Made by a program: the position numbers and the translations under genes. The notes beneath the pieces were generated by a model. It saw nothing but the letters and a program-made list of their open reading frames with translations, was not told the DNA's origin and searched no databases. From positions 13,427,501-13,491,500 of the forward strand of contig JBAIAC010000006.1 of the NCBI GenBank assembly GCA_037349315.1: a DNA stretch of 64,000 bases, written 5' to 3'. Positions within the stretch are counted from its first letter, which is position 1, and every line of letters begins with the position of its first letter. Positions 46,443-57,864 of this stretch are shown here, piece by piece. Source of the DNA: Chelydra serpentina (lineage: Eukaryota; Chordata; Testudines; Chelydridae).

Positions 46443-46689
46443 AGCTGTGTAAGGTGAACATGCTGTCAGATAAGAATTGCTTCCTGGAGGGAGGGTTTGT
46501 ATGTCTCTTTTTGTATTGTACTGCTTTGTCTTTTCACAGTAAATTTGGCTACGTTTTTGGTTATTTGATCTTTTGAACAATTTTTAACAATGAACCGCCA
46601 GTGTAGGCAAACAATTGGATAAACCTTTTAGTCGGTACACTTGAACTGCATTTCTAAGAATTTATCTGTCATCACTAGAGGTCATGGAC

Positions 46690-46920
46690 AATTCCCCATT
46701 GGAACTTTTTTTCAGATGGAAATTTTTTGGTTCAAAATTTTCCATTTTTGATGGAAAAATTCAAAACAAAAAACTTTGTTTTGTTTTAATTTGAAAAAAC
46801 CCAACAATTTCACTTTTTTCTTTTCTCCCCTGGGAACACTTTCTCACTCTCTTTCTTCTCTCCTTCCTGTTTTCCAGTGAGGGGGAAAAAGTTAAACTGT
46901 TTTTTACCCACTGAAATTAA
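46690..46920. repeat. A/T-rich self-complementary repeat
   Basis: 'aaattttttggttcaaaatt' and 'ttccatttttgatggaaaaa' form imperfect hairpins over about 200 bp, as in short MITEs. No TSD seen. Confidence 0.4.
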
Positions 46921-47044
46921 AAGAAAAGAGAGCCCCTACTCAAAGGAGTTTGCAATCTATTAACTTTACTTCAGTCCAGCATTGTCAATTTACAGCTGTT
47001 GGCCCATGAGTCATAAGTTTTCTCAGAGCAAAAAATATTTCTTT

Positions 47045-47145
47045 TGTGTATGTGTATATACATATATATATAAGGAATACATTTGTGTGTATATATATCT
47101 ATATGGAATAATTTTATATATATATATATACACACACACAGTTCA
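47045..47145. repeat. (TA)n/(CA)n microsatellite
   Basis: Alternating TA runs with interruptions end in a (CA)5 stretch. Low complexity. Confidence 0.85.
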
Positions 47146-47164
47146 CAGATCTCAGCGATCCCTT

Positions 47165-47340
47165 AACATCATTGCAATACAATACAACTTTATTTGGTAC
47201 ACAAACAGCATCCTGAAATGCTTTACAGAGTTAATAACACAATGCCATAAATAATAGCAGAGTGGGACAGCAATTGAAGAGAGAGATTTTTCAGCTCAGA
47301 TATGAAAAGAGATTAAGGCCACTGCTAGAGGCAGGGGAAT
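47165..47340 (+). repeat. 3' flank duplicate (copy A)
   Basis: 'catcctgaaatgctttacag' and 'aataatagcagagtgggaca', ending 'aaggccactgctagaggcag', are parallel to 62845-63000 ('atcctgaaatgactgacagt', 'aaataatagcagaaggaaag', 'aaggccattgctagaggag'). This is a marker of the ANKRD66/TAS2R tandem duplication. Confidence 0.7.
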
Positions 47341-47579
47341 CCATCTAAGCAAGCTAGCACTAGTCTGTTCCAGTATTCCTATGGTGAGTAATCCTCTACA
47401 TGTAATTGATTTGACTGGAGTAACCCTTCTAATAACTACACTGATAATAATGATCAAAACACTTTCACATAAATTATGAATCAATGGCACTTTAATCAGA
47501 TAACACATAGTCTATAAAGAAATACAGCACGATGCAATAGTAAAAGCCATTATAAAGCAAAATATTATTAATGTAGTAA

Positions 47580-47765
47580 TAATACCTAGCTTTTACTCAG
47601 TGCTTTTTGTCCTTAGATATCAAAGCACTTTACAAAAGAGGTCAGTATCATTACCCCTATTTTACAGATGGAGAAACTGAGGCACAAGGAAAAAGTGACA
47701 TGCCCACGGTCACCCAGCAGGCCAGCAGAAGAGCTGGGAATTGAATAGAAGTATGACTCAGGAGG
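47580..47765 (+). repeat. MIR-like SINE
   Basis: 'tcaaagcactttacaaaaga', 'cagatggagaaactgaggca' and 'tgacatgcccacggtcaccc' follow the MIR order. One of the best preserved MIR copies here. Confidence 0.75.
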
Positions 47766-47867
47766 GAGAGGGATAAGTAATGCTTTTCCAAAGATCAATA
47801 ATGGACCTAGGCTGCGGCCACTTTACACTTAGCTACTGGCAAAAAGCAGCTAAAGAATCCATATCCA

Positions 47868-48800
47868 GTCTCATAGACTCATAGACTTTAAGGCCAGAAG
47901 GGCCCATCATCATCATCGTCTAGTCTGACCTCCTGCACATTGCAGGCTACAGAACCTCACCCACCCACTCCTGTAATAGACCCCATACCTCTGACTGAGT
48001 TATTAAAGTCCTCAATTCATGGTTTAAAGACTTCAAGTTGCAGAGAATCCACCATTTACATTAGTTTAAACCTGCAATTGACCCATGCCCCAAGCTGCAG
48101 AGGAAGGCGAAAAACGCTCCAGAGTCTCTGCCAATCTGACCTGGGGGAAATTCCTTCCTCACCCCAAATATGGCAATCAGTTAGACCCCCCACCATGTGG
48201 GCAACCCCCAGCAGCCAGACATCTGGGAAAGAATTCTCTGTAGTAACTCAGAGCCCTCCCCATCTACTGTCCCATCACCGGCCTTTGGAGATATTTGCTG
48301 CTGGCAGCCGCAGATCCGCCAAATGCCATTGTAGGCAGTCCTGTCATACCATCCCCTCCATAAACTTATCAAGCTCAGCCTTGAAGCCAGTTAAGTTTTT
48401 TGCCCCCACTGCTCCCCTTGGAAGGCTGTTCCAGAACTTCACTCCTCTGACGGTTAAAAACCTTCACTAATTTCAAGCCTGTACATGTTGATGGCCAGTT
48501 TATATCCATTTGTTTATATGTCCACATTGATGCTTAACTTAAATAACTCTGCTCCCTCCCTGGTATTTAGCCCTCTGATGTATTTATAGAGAGCAATCAT
48601 ATCTCCCCTCAGCCTTCTTTTGGTTCGGCTAAACAAGCCAAGCTCTTTGAGTCTCCTCTCATAAGGTACGTTTTCCATTCCTCGGATCATCTTACTAGCT
48701 CTTCTTTGCACCTGTTTCAGTTTGAATTCATCTTTCTTAAACATGGGAGACCAGAATTGCACACAGTATTCCAGATGAGGTCTCAATGCATTCACAAAAT
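47868..48800 (-). mobile_element. CR1 LINE, 5'-truncated, RT C-terminus and 3' UTR
   Basis: The 3' end is at 47868 ('tcatagactcatagacttta'). Moving right, the minus strand reads the 3' UTR and then the reverse transcriptase C-terminus: [60 protein letters not shown] and [11 protein letters not shown], hallmarks of CR1 ORF2. The frame there is still open (119 codons in one phase), so this copy is younger than its neighbours. The 5' end is truncated near 48800. Confidence 0.88.
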
Positions 48801-49134
48801 GATCTCTCAATGCAGACGGCATAGAGTTAGTGTTGCTGGTCCTACGCACACCATTCCTTCCTCGCATAGGCATATGGCCAGGGAAATGGATGAATGGTTG
48901 AAGGGTCTCAGCATTCTGGACACTTCTGCTATAAAGTCAATTGGGCTATAGACAGCAAGCATAATTTAAAGCAGACCTTCAACTGCTACAATGCCAGGGA
49001 ACTGTATCAGCTCAAAGCCAACCCAGCGGAGTGCAAAGGTAACTTAAAGCTGTATTTCCAAGGCTAGTGAGTTTGTTTTGTGCTTTGCAGACACAACTCA
49101 GTATCTGAGCCAGTATCTTTAGCAGAGTTTGGTA

Positions 49135-49400
49135 TTCTCATCTGTGAAGCCAAGTTTGCGGGTCTAATTTCTAAGAGAGAAATCTAATGTATAAACCACG
49201 TTATCGTCCATTGAGTCTCTTAGGCCCTTTTCCTGATTGATGCTGAGCATCTGCATAATTTATAGAAATCGGGGGGGAGTTGTGGGGTTGCTCAGCACAT
49301 CTCAGGAGCTGGCTCAAGTTAATCAGCTTTTTTGAGTCATCTGTAGACTTTGATGGCATGTAAAATCAATAGCCCTGCAACCCAGAGATGGCTGCATTTT
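49135..49400 (+). repeat. 3' flank duplicate (copy A, distal marker)
   Basis: 'tgtgaagccaagtttgcggg' and 'tgctgagcatctgcataatt', then 'gagtcatctgtagactttga', are parallel to 63362-63585 ('gtctgaagccaagttttctg', 'gtgctgagcatctgcagcat', 'gggtcatttgtggacattga'). Confidence 0.7.
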
Positions 49401-49426
49401 CATGGCACTTTATGTAGTGCTATCAC

Positions 49427-50030
49427 TAGGACCCTACCAAATTCACAGCCATGAAAAATGCATCATGGACCATGAAATCTGGTCTCCCCCTGTGAAATCT
49501 GGTCTTTTGTGTGCTCTTACCCTATACTATACAGATTTCATAGGGGGAGAAGGCCCGGCTTGACAAAGCTCTGGCTGGGATGATTTAGTTGGGGTTGGTC
49601 ATGCTTTGAGCAGGGGGTTGGACTAGATGACCTCCTGAGGTCTCTTCCAACCCTGATATTCTATGATTCTACGAGACCAGTATTTCTCAAATTGGGGATC
49701 CTGACTCGAAAGGGAGTTGTGGGGGTCGGTGGGTCGTCACAAGGTTATTTTAGGGGGCCAGAGAGCAGCGGCTGTTGGCTGGGCACCCAGCTCTGAAGGC
49801 AAGCCCCCACTAGCAGCAGCGCAGAAATAAGGGTAGCAGTACTACAACCCCACCTACAATACCCTTGCGAGAGACCCCCCCCCCCACAACTCCTCTTGGA
49901 TCAGGACCCCTACAATTACAACACCGTGGCATTTCAGATTTAAATAGCTGAAATCATGAAATTTATTATTTTTAAAATCCTGTGACCGTGAAATTGACCA
50001 AAATGGACTGTGAATTTGGTAGGGCCCCTA
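49427..50030. mobile_element. hAT-like element with nested insertions
   Basis: The ends TAGGACCCTACCAAATTCAC and, on the other strand, GGGCCCTACCAAATTCACAG match; the flanks are GCTATCAC (49419-49426) and GGTATCAC (50031-50038), 7 of 8. Inside are a SINE/CR1 tail (about 49560-49672) and a second hAT-like fragment (about 49678-49900, 'agtatttctcaaattgggga'). Confidence 0.72.
49560..49672 (+). mobile_element. SINE/CR1 3' tail
   Basis: 'gagcagggggttggactaga' and 'tcttccaaccctgatattct' form the shared SINE/CR1 tail. The tRNA-like head is missing, so SINE and CR1 cannot be separated. Confidence 0.65.
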
Positions 50031-50039
50031 GGTATCACC

Positions 50040-51415
50040 CTCCACCCCAGCTTGGGAAGTGGTGTGTTAATTACAGTGGAATAAATGTGCCCAGAGAGCC
50101 AAAGGTGTTAACATGGCCGTGTCACTGTACAACACTAAACAGCCAAACATGGTTTGGGGTTTTGAGTACAGAGATCTTGTCCTGCTTAATCCCATAGCAA
50201 CAATCACCATAAAAAAACACCTTTAAAACACTTTATCAAAGATACAGAAAAGGAAGGAAAAACAGGTAAAGCATATGGAATGTAAAGTATTAAGTGAGGC
50301 TTTTATTTTACCAACATCCCTCATTCCCATTCCCTTAGGCACTAGGCCTGTCTGATCATCTTTTAGATGGTATTAAAGATGGCAGTAACTGCCCCTTTTG
50401 GGGAAAAGCGATGTTAGTTGAGATGGGCTGGAGCTGTTGTCATTACTGTTGCTAAAATCTAATCCTGTTTCCCTGAAGACAAAACAAGAGCAACAGACAC
50501 AAAGGGTGAAAGGACAGGTCAGCACAGATAGAAAATGCAGCCTCTGTCTCTAGTGCTGCTTCTTACCTGCAGTCTTGCTGCTGGAGAAACACACACCCCC
50601 AGGACGTGATCTGATCAGCTGCTCCAAGACTTGTCAAACTTGTACCAGCATCGGACTGTTTAGGGCATTGTTTTAGCTGCCTCTCTGGTCATAGGCCCAC
50701 AGCAGTGTAGGAAGAGAAGGTCTTGGCTGGCTAAGCCAGACTCTTTCTAGACAGAAGGCAAAAGGAAAGAGAAGAAAAAAAGGTGGGGGAAGGAAAGAGG
50801 CACATGAATGGGAAGTTGGCAACAGCAGGAACCAAAGTCTTACACGTCAAGGTGGTATTTGGGATTTAGCTGGAGCTGGGTGAAGTACTGATGCCATCTG
50901 GGTCTCTCTTTCTGGCCAGGACATCTCTCAGGATCAAGGCAGTGAAGGTCCAAAGGTGTCACAATGGATCCCAGAAGATAGTGGGGAAAGTGGGGAAGCT
51001 CATTCCCAGCCAGCTAACTTGATTCTTCCCCTGATGTCTTTTTTAAGGACCCCAAAAGGGAGTGACGGGTGAAATATCCTATCCCCTCAATATTTTCTCC
51101 ACCATTTAGGTCAAATTTCCAGCACACCAGTTTTGGTCCATTGATTTCTAGTCCTATACTGCTCTTGTTCATGAGACATGATCTCAACACAGTCCTTGGG
51201 TGGTCTTTTTGTCTTAAATTTTTGCTGATTTTTATAAATAATTTTATGTAACAGTCTGAGCTGGACTTTTCTTACATTGGACAATTTAGAGCACAGGCTG
51301 TACACAGCAAAAGCATTTAAGTCTCATTGGATCGAAGGTGCTTCATAAATGCAAGATAAGGTTGAAATACTAAGTACATGAGATGAACAAAATTAAGTGG
51401 CCTTTGATCACAGGA
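50040..51415. other. No recognised feature
   Basis: Unique-looking DNA between the ANKRD66 3' flank and the TAS2R gene. No coding exon or clear transposon was seen. Confidence 0.45.
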
Positions 51416-51419
51416 TCAT

Positions 51420-51640
51420 AAAGATAAACAAATTAGTGATGGAAAAGCCTTATGAAATCACTTAGTCTAGCTCCTGACAATGCTTCATTGTTTTCTGTGA
51501 TATATTTTCTAGTGAGTTATCCAGTCCAGTTTTAAGTGCTTCAAAGCAATGGGGCTTCCACCATTTCTCTTGGGAAACTATTTTGCTGTAAAGTGGGATA
51601 CTTTCAATGCTATATCACCTGGCAGTCTTTTAGACAGGAG
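51420..51640 (-). mobile_element. Old CR1-like 3' fragment
   Basis: 'atcacttagtctagctcctg' and 'aatggggcttccaccatttc', followed by 'ttgggaaactattttgctg', follow the CR1 3' region order in reverse, strongly diverged. Confidence 0.5.
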
Positions 51641-52089
51641 ATTCATCTTGTAAGAAGTCAAAAATATATTTCCATAATGAACTCAGAAGCAGCCCCATAT
51701 TTCCATGGAAATTCAAGGTACAATCAGCTGAAGTGAGAGACAACAAAATTATCTTCTGGAAAGATTTTTATTTCCCAGATTTCTCCATTGAGCTAGAAGT
51801 CTTTTCAAAACACCAAAGCAATACACATACCAGGAGACATATTAAAATAGGTGCCCAAATTATCCTTTCATTTACACTGGTTTTACATCACTGCAGCTCG
51901 ATTGCTTTCAATTAAGTTTCTTCTAAATTATACTGATTTGGGAGAACAATTGAGGTGAAAGACACATGGATCTGTGGCATTTCACACCAGCAGAGAATTT
52001 AGACCCTAAATTATTGTTTTAATAGAAAAGCCTGAGTTTTGTCCTGAATCTAAGGACAAAAGTAGATTTTATGATGTTCCTTCTCCCAC

Positions 52090-53046
52090 TCATCCCTTGC
52101 ACTTTGCATAATGCAGAACTTTAATCAATGTTTTTTTCAGTTTGGGATTGCTCAGAATCAAGATAATGGAATGTACTGAGGGACAAGCATCTACAATGAT
52201 TGTACAGGCAGTGCTCGCCGCAGATATTTCTTGATATATATTTGTCAACAAGATCAGCAAAGCTATAAAGTTAACAATATTGATGAAGAAGAAAGATATG
52301 ATAGCTTTCATTGCTTGAATGTGGGCCTCCAAGCAGGGGCTCCTGAAACGGCTTGAGTTGTTTTGCATCTGCCGGGTGTGTCTCAAGAGAGAGAACAACA
52401 ACAGAGAGGCTGAAATGATGAATACAGTGAATGCCATTGAAAATCCAATGCCACAGATAGCAAGTACGTGAGACAGAGATGTTTCCACGGTGACATTGTT
52501 CACATTGTAATGTCTTTCGAGGCTGGAATTGAAATTATCACACTCTATTTTGTAAATAGCATTAAGGAAAGGGAGGCTGCTGAACAAGGATAAAAGCACA
52601 GAACCCAGGAGCAACCATGGCAGGAGCCTGGAGATTTTAAATTTTAGACAGATGAAGAGAGGGTTGCTAAAGTTTGCAATTTTCACGCAGTAAAATACAC
52701 ACAAGCAGGCAGCGAACCATTGATTGGAAGAGTTCAAAAACCAGGTAACAGCTCGAAATGCTTGGAAAATGGAGTTCTGGTAATAGATCTCTGGGTAAAA
52801 AGTTGAGCAAAAAGTCTGTAACGTTGTTTTGAGCAAGAAGCAACATCTTGAGAATGCCAGGACAGTCAAGATAGTATCACTTGAGGACAGGCACCTCTGC
52901 TTGACACGCCCAACACAATTCACAGCCACAATGAAAGAATTGATCCACATCCCGACAAAAGCCTCAGATACTAAGATCACCAGGACAATTATGCTTGATT
53001 CAGTGATATCCCCCTCTTCTACAAAGTTACAATTATTGTCTCCCAT
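52090..53046 (-). CDS. TAS2R: Intact bitter taste receptor (TAS2R family)
   Basis: Single-exon G-protein-coupled receptor of 318 residues, a normal TAS2R length (about 290-330). TAS2Rs sit in the membrane of taste and chemosensory cells and signal bitter ligands through gustducin. Hallmarks in order: TM1 with FVGMWINSFIVAVNCV (about 31-46); TM2 with LSSSDTILTVLAFSRCCFLL (about 54-73); TM3 and loop with WFAACLCVFYCVKIANFSNP (about 109-128) then LKFKISRLLPWLLLGSVLL; an extracellular loop 2 with N-glycosylation sites (NSS, NVT); TM5-6 with SLLRHTRQMQ and EAHIQAMKAIISFFFINI; TM7 with HSIILILSNPKLKKTL. No frame break. The start at 53046 gives the usual short N-terminus. The family is certain; the subfamily number cannot be given. 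Three decayed relatives lie in the window. Confidence 0.94.
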   Translation of the reverse strand: MGDNNCNFVEEGDITESSIIVLVILVSEAFVGMWINSFIVAVNCVGRVKQRCLSSSDTILTVLAFSRCCFLLKTTLQTFCSTFYPEIYYQNSIFQAFRAVTWFLNSSNQWFAACLCVFYCVKIANFSNPLFICLKFKISRLLPWLLLGSVLLSLFSSLPFLNAIYKIECDNFNSSLERHYNVNNVTVETSLSHVLAICGIGFSMAFTVFIISASLLLFSLLRHTRQMQNNSSRFRSPCLEAHIQAMKAIISFFFINIVNFIALLILLTNIYQEISAASTACTIIVDACPSVHSIILILSNPKLKKTLIKVLHYAKCKG

Positions 53047-53840
53047 TCTTTAAGAAAGTTCTGTCTCTGAAATAAACATTCGTCATGTAACGTTTTACTG
53101 CGAGAATGTGGTTGACAGATGCACTATCCTCTTGTCTGTGTATCACCTATTGAAAACACAGCTTTATATAGTTGGAAAATCAAACCCTCAGAGATGTCTC
53201 TTTATAATGAAGCATCTGTTTGACCAGGAATGTAAATGTGTGGCGTATTCTCTTACAATGTATCAGTATCACTCATTAATATTTGCATTTTCATTCTGAA
53301 GAGCTGTGTACGGAGTAAAAACAATTTTAAAATGATCTTTTAGGAGGCCTTCTGTTTATGCCAGAATAACACAAACTAAATAAAACATATACCACATAAC
53401 CCACTAGTATACTACATTTGTGTTCATTAATTTTCTAGTCAGTACATTTACACAGCTGAAAAATAAAGATATGCATTACTGGAGAAACCAGAGGAATAAA
53501 TGCATTGCTATTATGAAACAGGGATGGGTCTGAGTTGCCAAGTTCAGATCTGGATTTGGATATCAACATTCCTAAAAGTTCAAGAGCATTTGAATCCAGG
53601 CCTTGGTTCAGACCATTTAAAAGACAGCTGTCAGCTGCAAAGTCCAGATCTGGATCCCAACTTTTCCAGATTTCAGTGATGTTTTGATCAGGTGATTTGG
53701 TTTTGAACCACCTCTAGTACTAAATTATAGCAGAAAGAGAGGAAACTGCACAGGTCAGACTTTATTATTTTAAAGTAAAATACTCGGCATGGTCAGTCTG
53801 CAATGTGTTTAGTTTGTTGTAATGAATGAAAAGTTCACCA
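53047..53840 (-). repeat. TAS2R 5' flank, shared by four duplicate copies
   Basis: 'gatctggatttggatatcaa' and 'tcagactttattattttaaa' have counterparts upstream of remnant 2 (41435-41700) and remnant 3 (60640-60760). It includes 'cttctgtttatgccagaata' (copies at about 41205 and 60385). It marks the duplicated unit; any promoter would lie in it, but I see no clear TATA box. Confidence 0.7.
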
Positions 53841-53849
53841 GACCTGGCT

Positions 53850-55360
53850 GGCTTTCCATAGAACATTGAAACAAGTTCAAGGTCTTGGTTTCCGTCGTCC
53901 AGGTGCTCAAAGTCCTGAACCCCAGCGTATCTAAAAGATTACCTAAGGCTCCAGCGTGAGGACTGTGGCCGACAACTCCGCTCTCCTCAACCTGCCTGCT
54001 TGAGCACAGAGCAGTACGGATGTATTAAAAAATCCCTACCAAAACCTTACACCGTTTCCCTCAGTAGGATGAAGATCAGAGAAAGACGCAATCACTCGTG
54101 ACACGTTACTTACCTAGCTGAATGCAGAATTGGAAGACGGTCAGATACTATGGTGATATGGCTGGCCCATGAACCTATATAGAATTCAGTGGCAACAAAC
54201 TACAAGTAACACAGAGTTAAGGTGGTCTGGGGGTATGTCATCCCCTTGCAAAAGATTGAGTTGAGCAAAACTCAAACTTCTGAAAACCAGGAAATTCCTA
54301 GGCAACCTTAGCTCTTCCCTCTTTCACCAATGCCCCAATATGCCCAGTAATACACATCCCTTTACTCTGCCAACCTCACAGTTGCTGAAATGTACAAATT
54401 CTTCACCTCCTTTTCCAGCCCATTCACTCTCACCCACCGGATTCCCTCAAACACCATTAAAGAACAAAACCACAAAGCCACCTCAACAATATGTCCATGC
54501 CACCTACCCTCTGTTCTCCTGGAGCTGGCAGTAGCCAATAGGAATTATTTGCATACACGCCAGGTGCAGTCAGTGTGTTAGGTGTGACTCCACTAGAAGG
54601 TGGAGGCAGTGATTGGCAGAGACAGCTCATACCTGGGGGCGGGAGAGACACACAATGTAAAGGTGGGGTGGGGCACATGACCACTCCACGTGTTGCCTCT
54701 GGGAGGAACCTTCCAGCCCCACCTCCTTGGGCCAGGGCTAGGGCCACAGGAATGGGGAACACATTCTTCTGGGCCAGGCCGGGGAGACCCAGAGCACCCC
54801 AGTGTCTCCCCGGAGCTCCTGCACCCTCACAGACACCTCAGCAAGGGGAGGGGCGTGGGCAATGCCCCTAGATTGGACTGAGCAGAGGGAAGCCGCTCCT
54901 GGTGCCTTCCCCAGCGACCCCCCCTTCCCGGGCAGAGTTACCTGTGGGAGGGGAGGAGGCAGGCTATGTCCTTCTCCTGCTGTGCCTCCCCTCGGCACGT
55001 TTCTGGCTTGCTCGGCCCCATGCCCTGTTACCCAGGCCTGGGAAGAGAGCGGAGGGGGTGGGCCGCACCACCTCCCCAGCCGGGCTTTTCCAGGCAGATG
55101 CTGCACTGCAGAGAGGCAGCAACCCGGAGTGGCCACCCTCCCCTTGCTGAAGCCCCAAACCCCTTTCACCATTTCTACACCCCTAATACCACTCCCCTAC
55201 CAAGAAGCATTCACATGCCTCATTCACCAACCAATACTTTGGTTACATCCCCCCCAGATTAAATTACCACTCGTGACTCTCAAATCACAGCAGCCTCCAG
55301 TCACTCAGCTCAAAACCCCTTTGGTCCTAGGTGGGGGCTTATGGTTAATGTATCCATAGA
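53850..55360. other. Insertion-derived or unique DNA, partly GC-rich
   Basis: This interrupts the duplicated unit between the TAS2R flank and the decayed ANKRD66 exon. The part 54590-55150 is GC-rich with many overlapping frames on both strands, but no recognised domain, and I could not assign a repeat family. It may be another MITE or unique sequence. Confidence 0.4.
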
Positions 55361-57860
55361 TGTAGAATCATAGAATCGTAGAACTGGAAGGGACCTTGAG
55401 AGGTCAGCTAGTCCAGTTCCCTGCACTCATGGCAGGACTATGTATTCTCTAGACCTCCCACAACCTCCCTAAGCAATTTATTCCAGTGCTTGACCACCCT
55501 GACAGTTAGGAAGTTTTTCCCAATGTTCAACCAAAACCTCCCTTGCTGCAATTTAAGCCCATTGCTTCTTGTCCTATCCCTCAAGGGTTAATGAGAACAA
55601 TTCACCTTCCTTCCTCCTTGTAACAGCATTTTATGTACTTGAAGTACTTCAGTCTTCTCTTCTCCAGACTAAACAAACCTATAGGTCATGTTTTCTAGAC
55701 CTCTAATCATTTTTGTTGCTCTCCAGTTTGTCCACATCTTTCCTGAAATGTGGCACCCAGAACTGACACAATACTCCAGTTGAGGCCTAATCAGTGCAGA
55801 GTAGAGTGGAAGAATTACTTCTCATGTCTTACTTACAACACTCCTGCTAACACATCTCAGACTGATGTTTGCTTTTTTTGCAACAGTGTTACACTGATTC
55901 TTATTTAGCTTGTGATCCACTATGACCACAAGATCCCTTTCTGCAGTACTCCTTCCTAGGCAGTCATTTCCCGTTTTGTATGTGTGCAACTGATTGTTCC
56001 TTCCTAAGTGGAGTACTTTGCATTTGTCCTTATTGAATTTCATCCTATTTGCTTCAGACCATTTCTCCAGTTTGTCAAGATCATGTTGAATTTTAATCCT
56101 ATCCTCCAAAGCACTCGCAACTCCTCCCAGTTTGGTATCATCTGCAAACTTTACAAGTGTACTCTCTATGCCATTATCTAAGGCATTGATGAAGATATTG
56201 AACAGAACCAGACCCAGAACTGATCCCTGCGGGACCCCATTTAATATGCCCTTCCAGCTTGACTGATGATTATTCTCTGGGAACAGTTTTCAACCAGTTA
56301 TGCACCCACCTTATAGTAGCTCCATGTATGTTGTATTTCCCTAATTTTTTTATGAGAAGGTCATGCGAGACAATATCTAAAGCCTTACTAAAGTCAAGAT
56401 ATACCACACCTATTGCTCCCCCCCACATCCTCAAGGCTTGTTACCCTCTCAAAAAACTATTAGGTTGGTTTGACATGATGTGTTCTTGACAAATCTATGC
56501 TGACATTGATCACCTTATTATCTTCTAGGTTTTTAAACATTCATTGCTTATTTATTTGCTCCATTATCTTTCCGGGTACTGAAGTTAAGATGACTGGTCT
56601 GTAATTCCCCGGGTTGTTCTTATTTCTCTTTTTATAGCGTGGCATTATATTTGCCCTTTTCCAGTCCTCTGGAATCTCTCCCGTCTTCCATAACTTTTCA
56701 AAGATAATCTCTAAAGGCTCAGATATCTCCTCAGTCAGCTCCTTGAGTATCTTAGGATGTATTTCATCAGGCCTTTCCCTATCTTAGCCTCTGATCCTAC
56801 CTCATTTTCACTGGCATTCACTATGTTAGATGTCCAGTTGTAACTAAACTTGGTGAAAACTGAAATAAAAAAGTCATTTAGTACTTCTGCCATTTCCACA
56901 TTTCCAGTCATTGTTCCCCCCCCCCCCCCCGCCAAATTGAGTAATGGGACTACCATGTCCTTGGTCTTCCTCTTGCTTCTAATGTATTTGTAGAATGCTT
57001 TCTTGTTACTCTTTATGTCGTTAGCTAGTTTAATCTCATTTTGTGCCTTGGCCTTTCTAGTTTTGTTCTACATACTTGTGTTATTTGTTTATATTTATCC
57101 TTTGTAATTTGACCTAGTTTCCACTTTTTGTAGGACTCTTTTTTGAGTTTCAGATCATTGAAGATCTCCTGGTTACACCAGGGTGGTCTCTTGCCATACT
57201 TCTCATTTTTCCTGCATAGTGGGATAGTTTGCTCTTGTGCCCTTAATAATGTCTCTTTGAAAAACTGCCTCCTCTCTTGAACTGTTTTCCCCCTTTGACT
57301 TGCTTCCCATGGGATCTTACCCACCAACTCCCTGAATTTACTAAAGTTTGCCTGATTGAAATCCATTGTCTTTATTCGGCTGTTCTCCCTTCTTAGATTC
57401 CTTAGAATCATGAAATCTATCATTTCATGATCATTCTCACCTCAGCTGCCTTCCACGTTCAAATTCTCAACCAGTTCCTCCCTATTTGTCAAAAGCAAAT
57501 CTAGAACAGCCTCTCCCCTAGTAGCTTTCTCCACCTTCTGAAATAAAAAATTGTCTCCAATACATTCCAAGAACTTGTTGGATAATCTATGCCCTGCTGT
57601 GTTATTTTCCCAACAGATGTTTGAGCAGTTGAAGTCCCCCATTACCATCAAATCCTGTGCATTGGATGATTTTGTTTTGAAAAAAGCCTCATCTACCTCT
57701 TCTTTCTGGTTAGTAGTCTGTAGTAGACCCCAACCATGACATCACCCTTGTTTTGTATCCTTTTTAACCTTATCCAGAGATTTGCAACACATCTGTCTCC
57801 TATTTCCATCTCAGCCTCAGTCCAAGTGTGTACATTTTTGATATATAAGGCAATATGTTA
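55361..57860 (-). mobile_element. CR1 LINE, 2.5 kb, 5'-truncated, frameshifted
   Basis: The 3' end is at 55361 ('agaatcatagaatcgtagaa', 'ctggaagggaccttgagagg'). Moving right on the minus strand: the RT C-terminal part (LEKWSEANRMKFNKDKCKVL then HLGRNNQLHTYKTGNDCLGR), the RT core, then the endonuclease C-terminus ([19 protein letters not shown], with the GDFN motif, and [20 protein letters not shown]). The frame is broken into at least five pieces. A C-run lies near 56918. The 5' part of the endonuclease and ORF1 are missing. Confidence 0.9.
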
Positions 57861-57864
57861 TCTG

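Noticed and set aside
54575..55359. Overlapping frames up to 185 codons in a GC-rich patch
   Set aside because: Open in several phases on both strands with no family motif; more likely composition than a gene.
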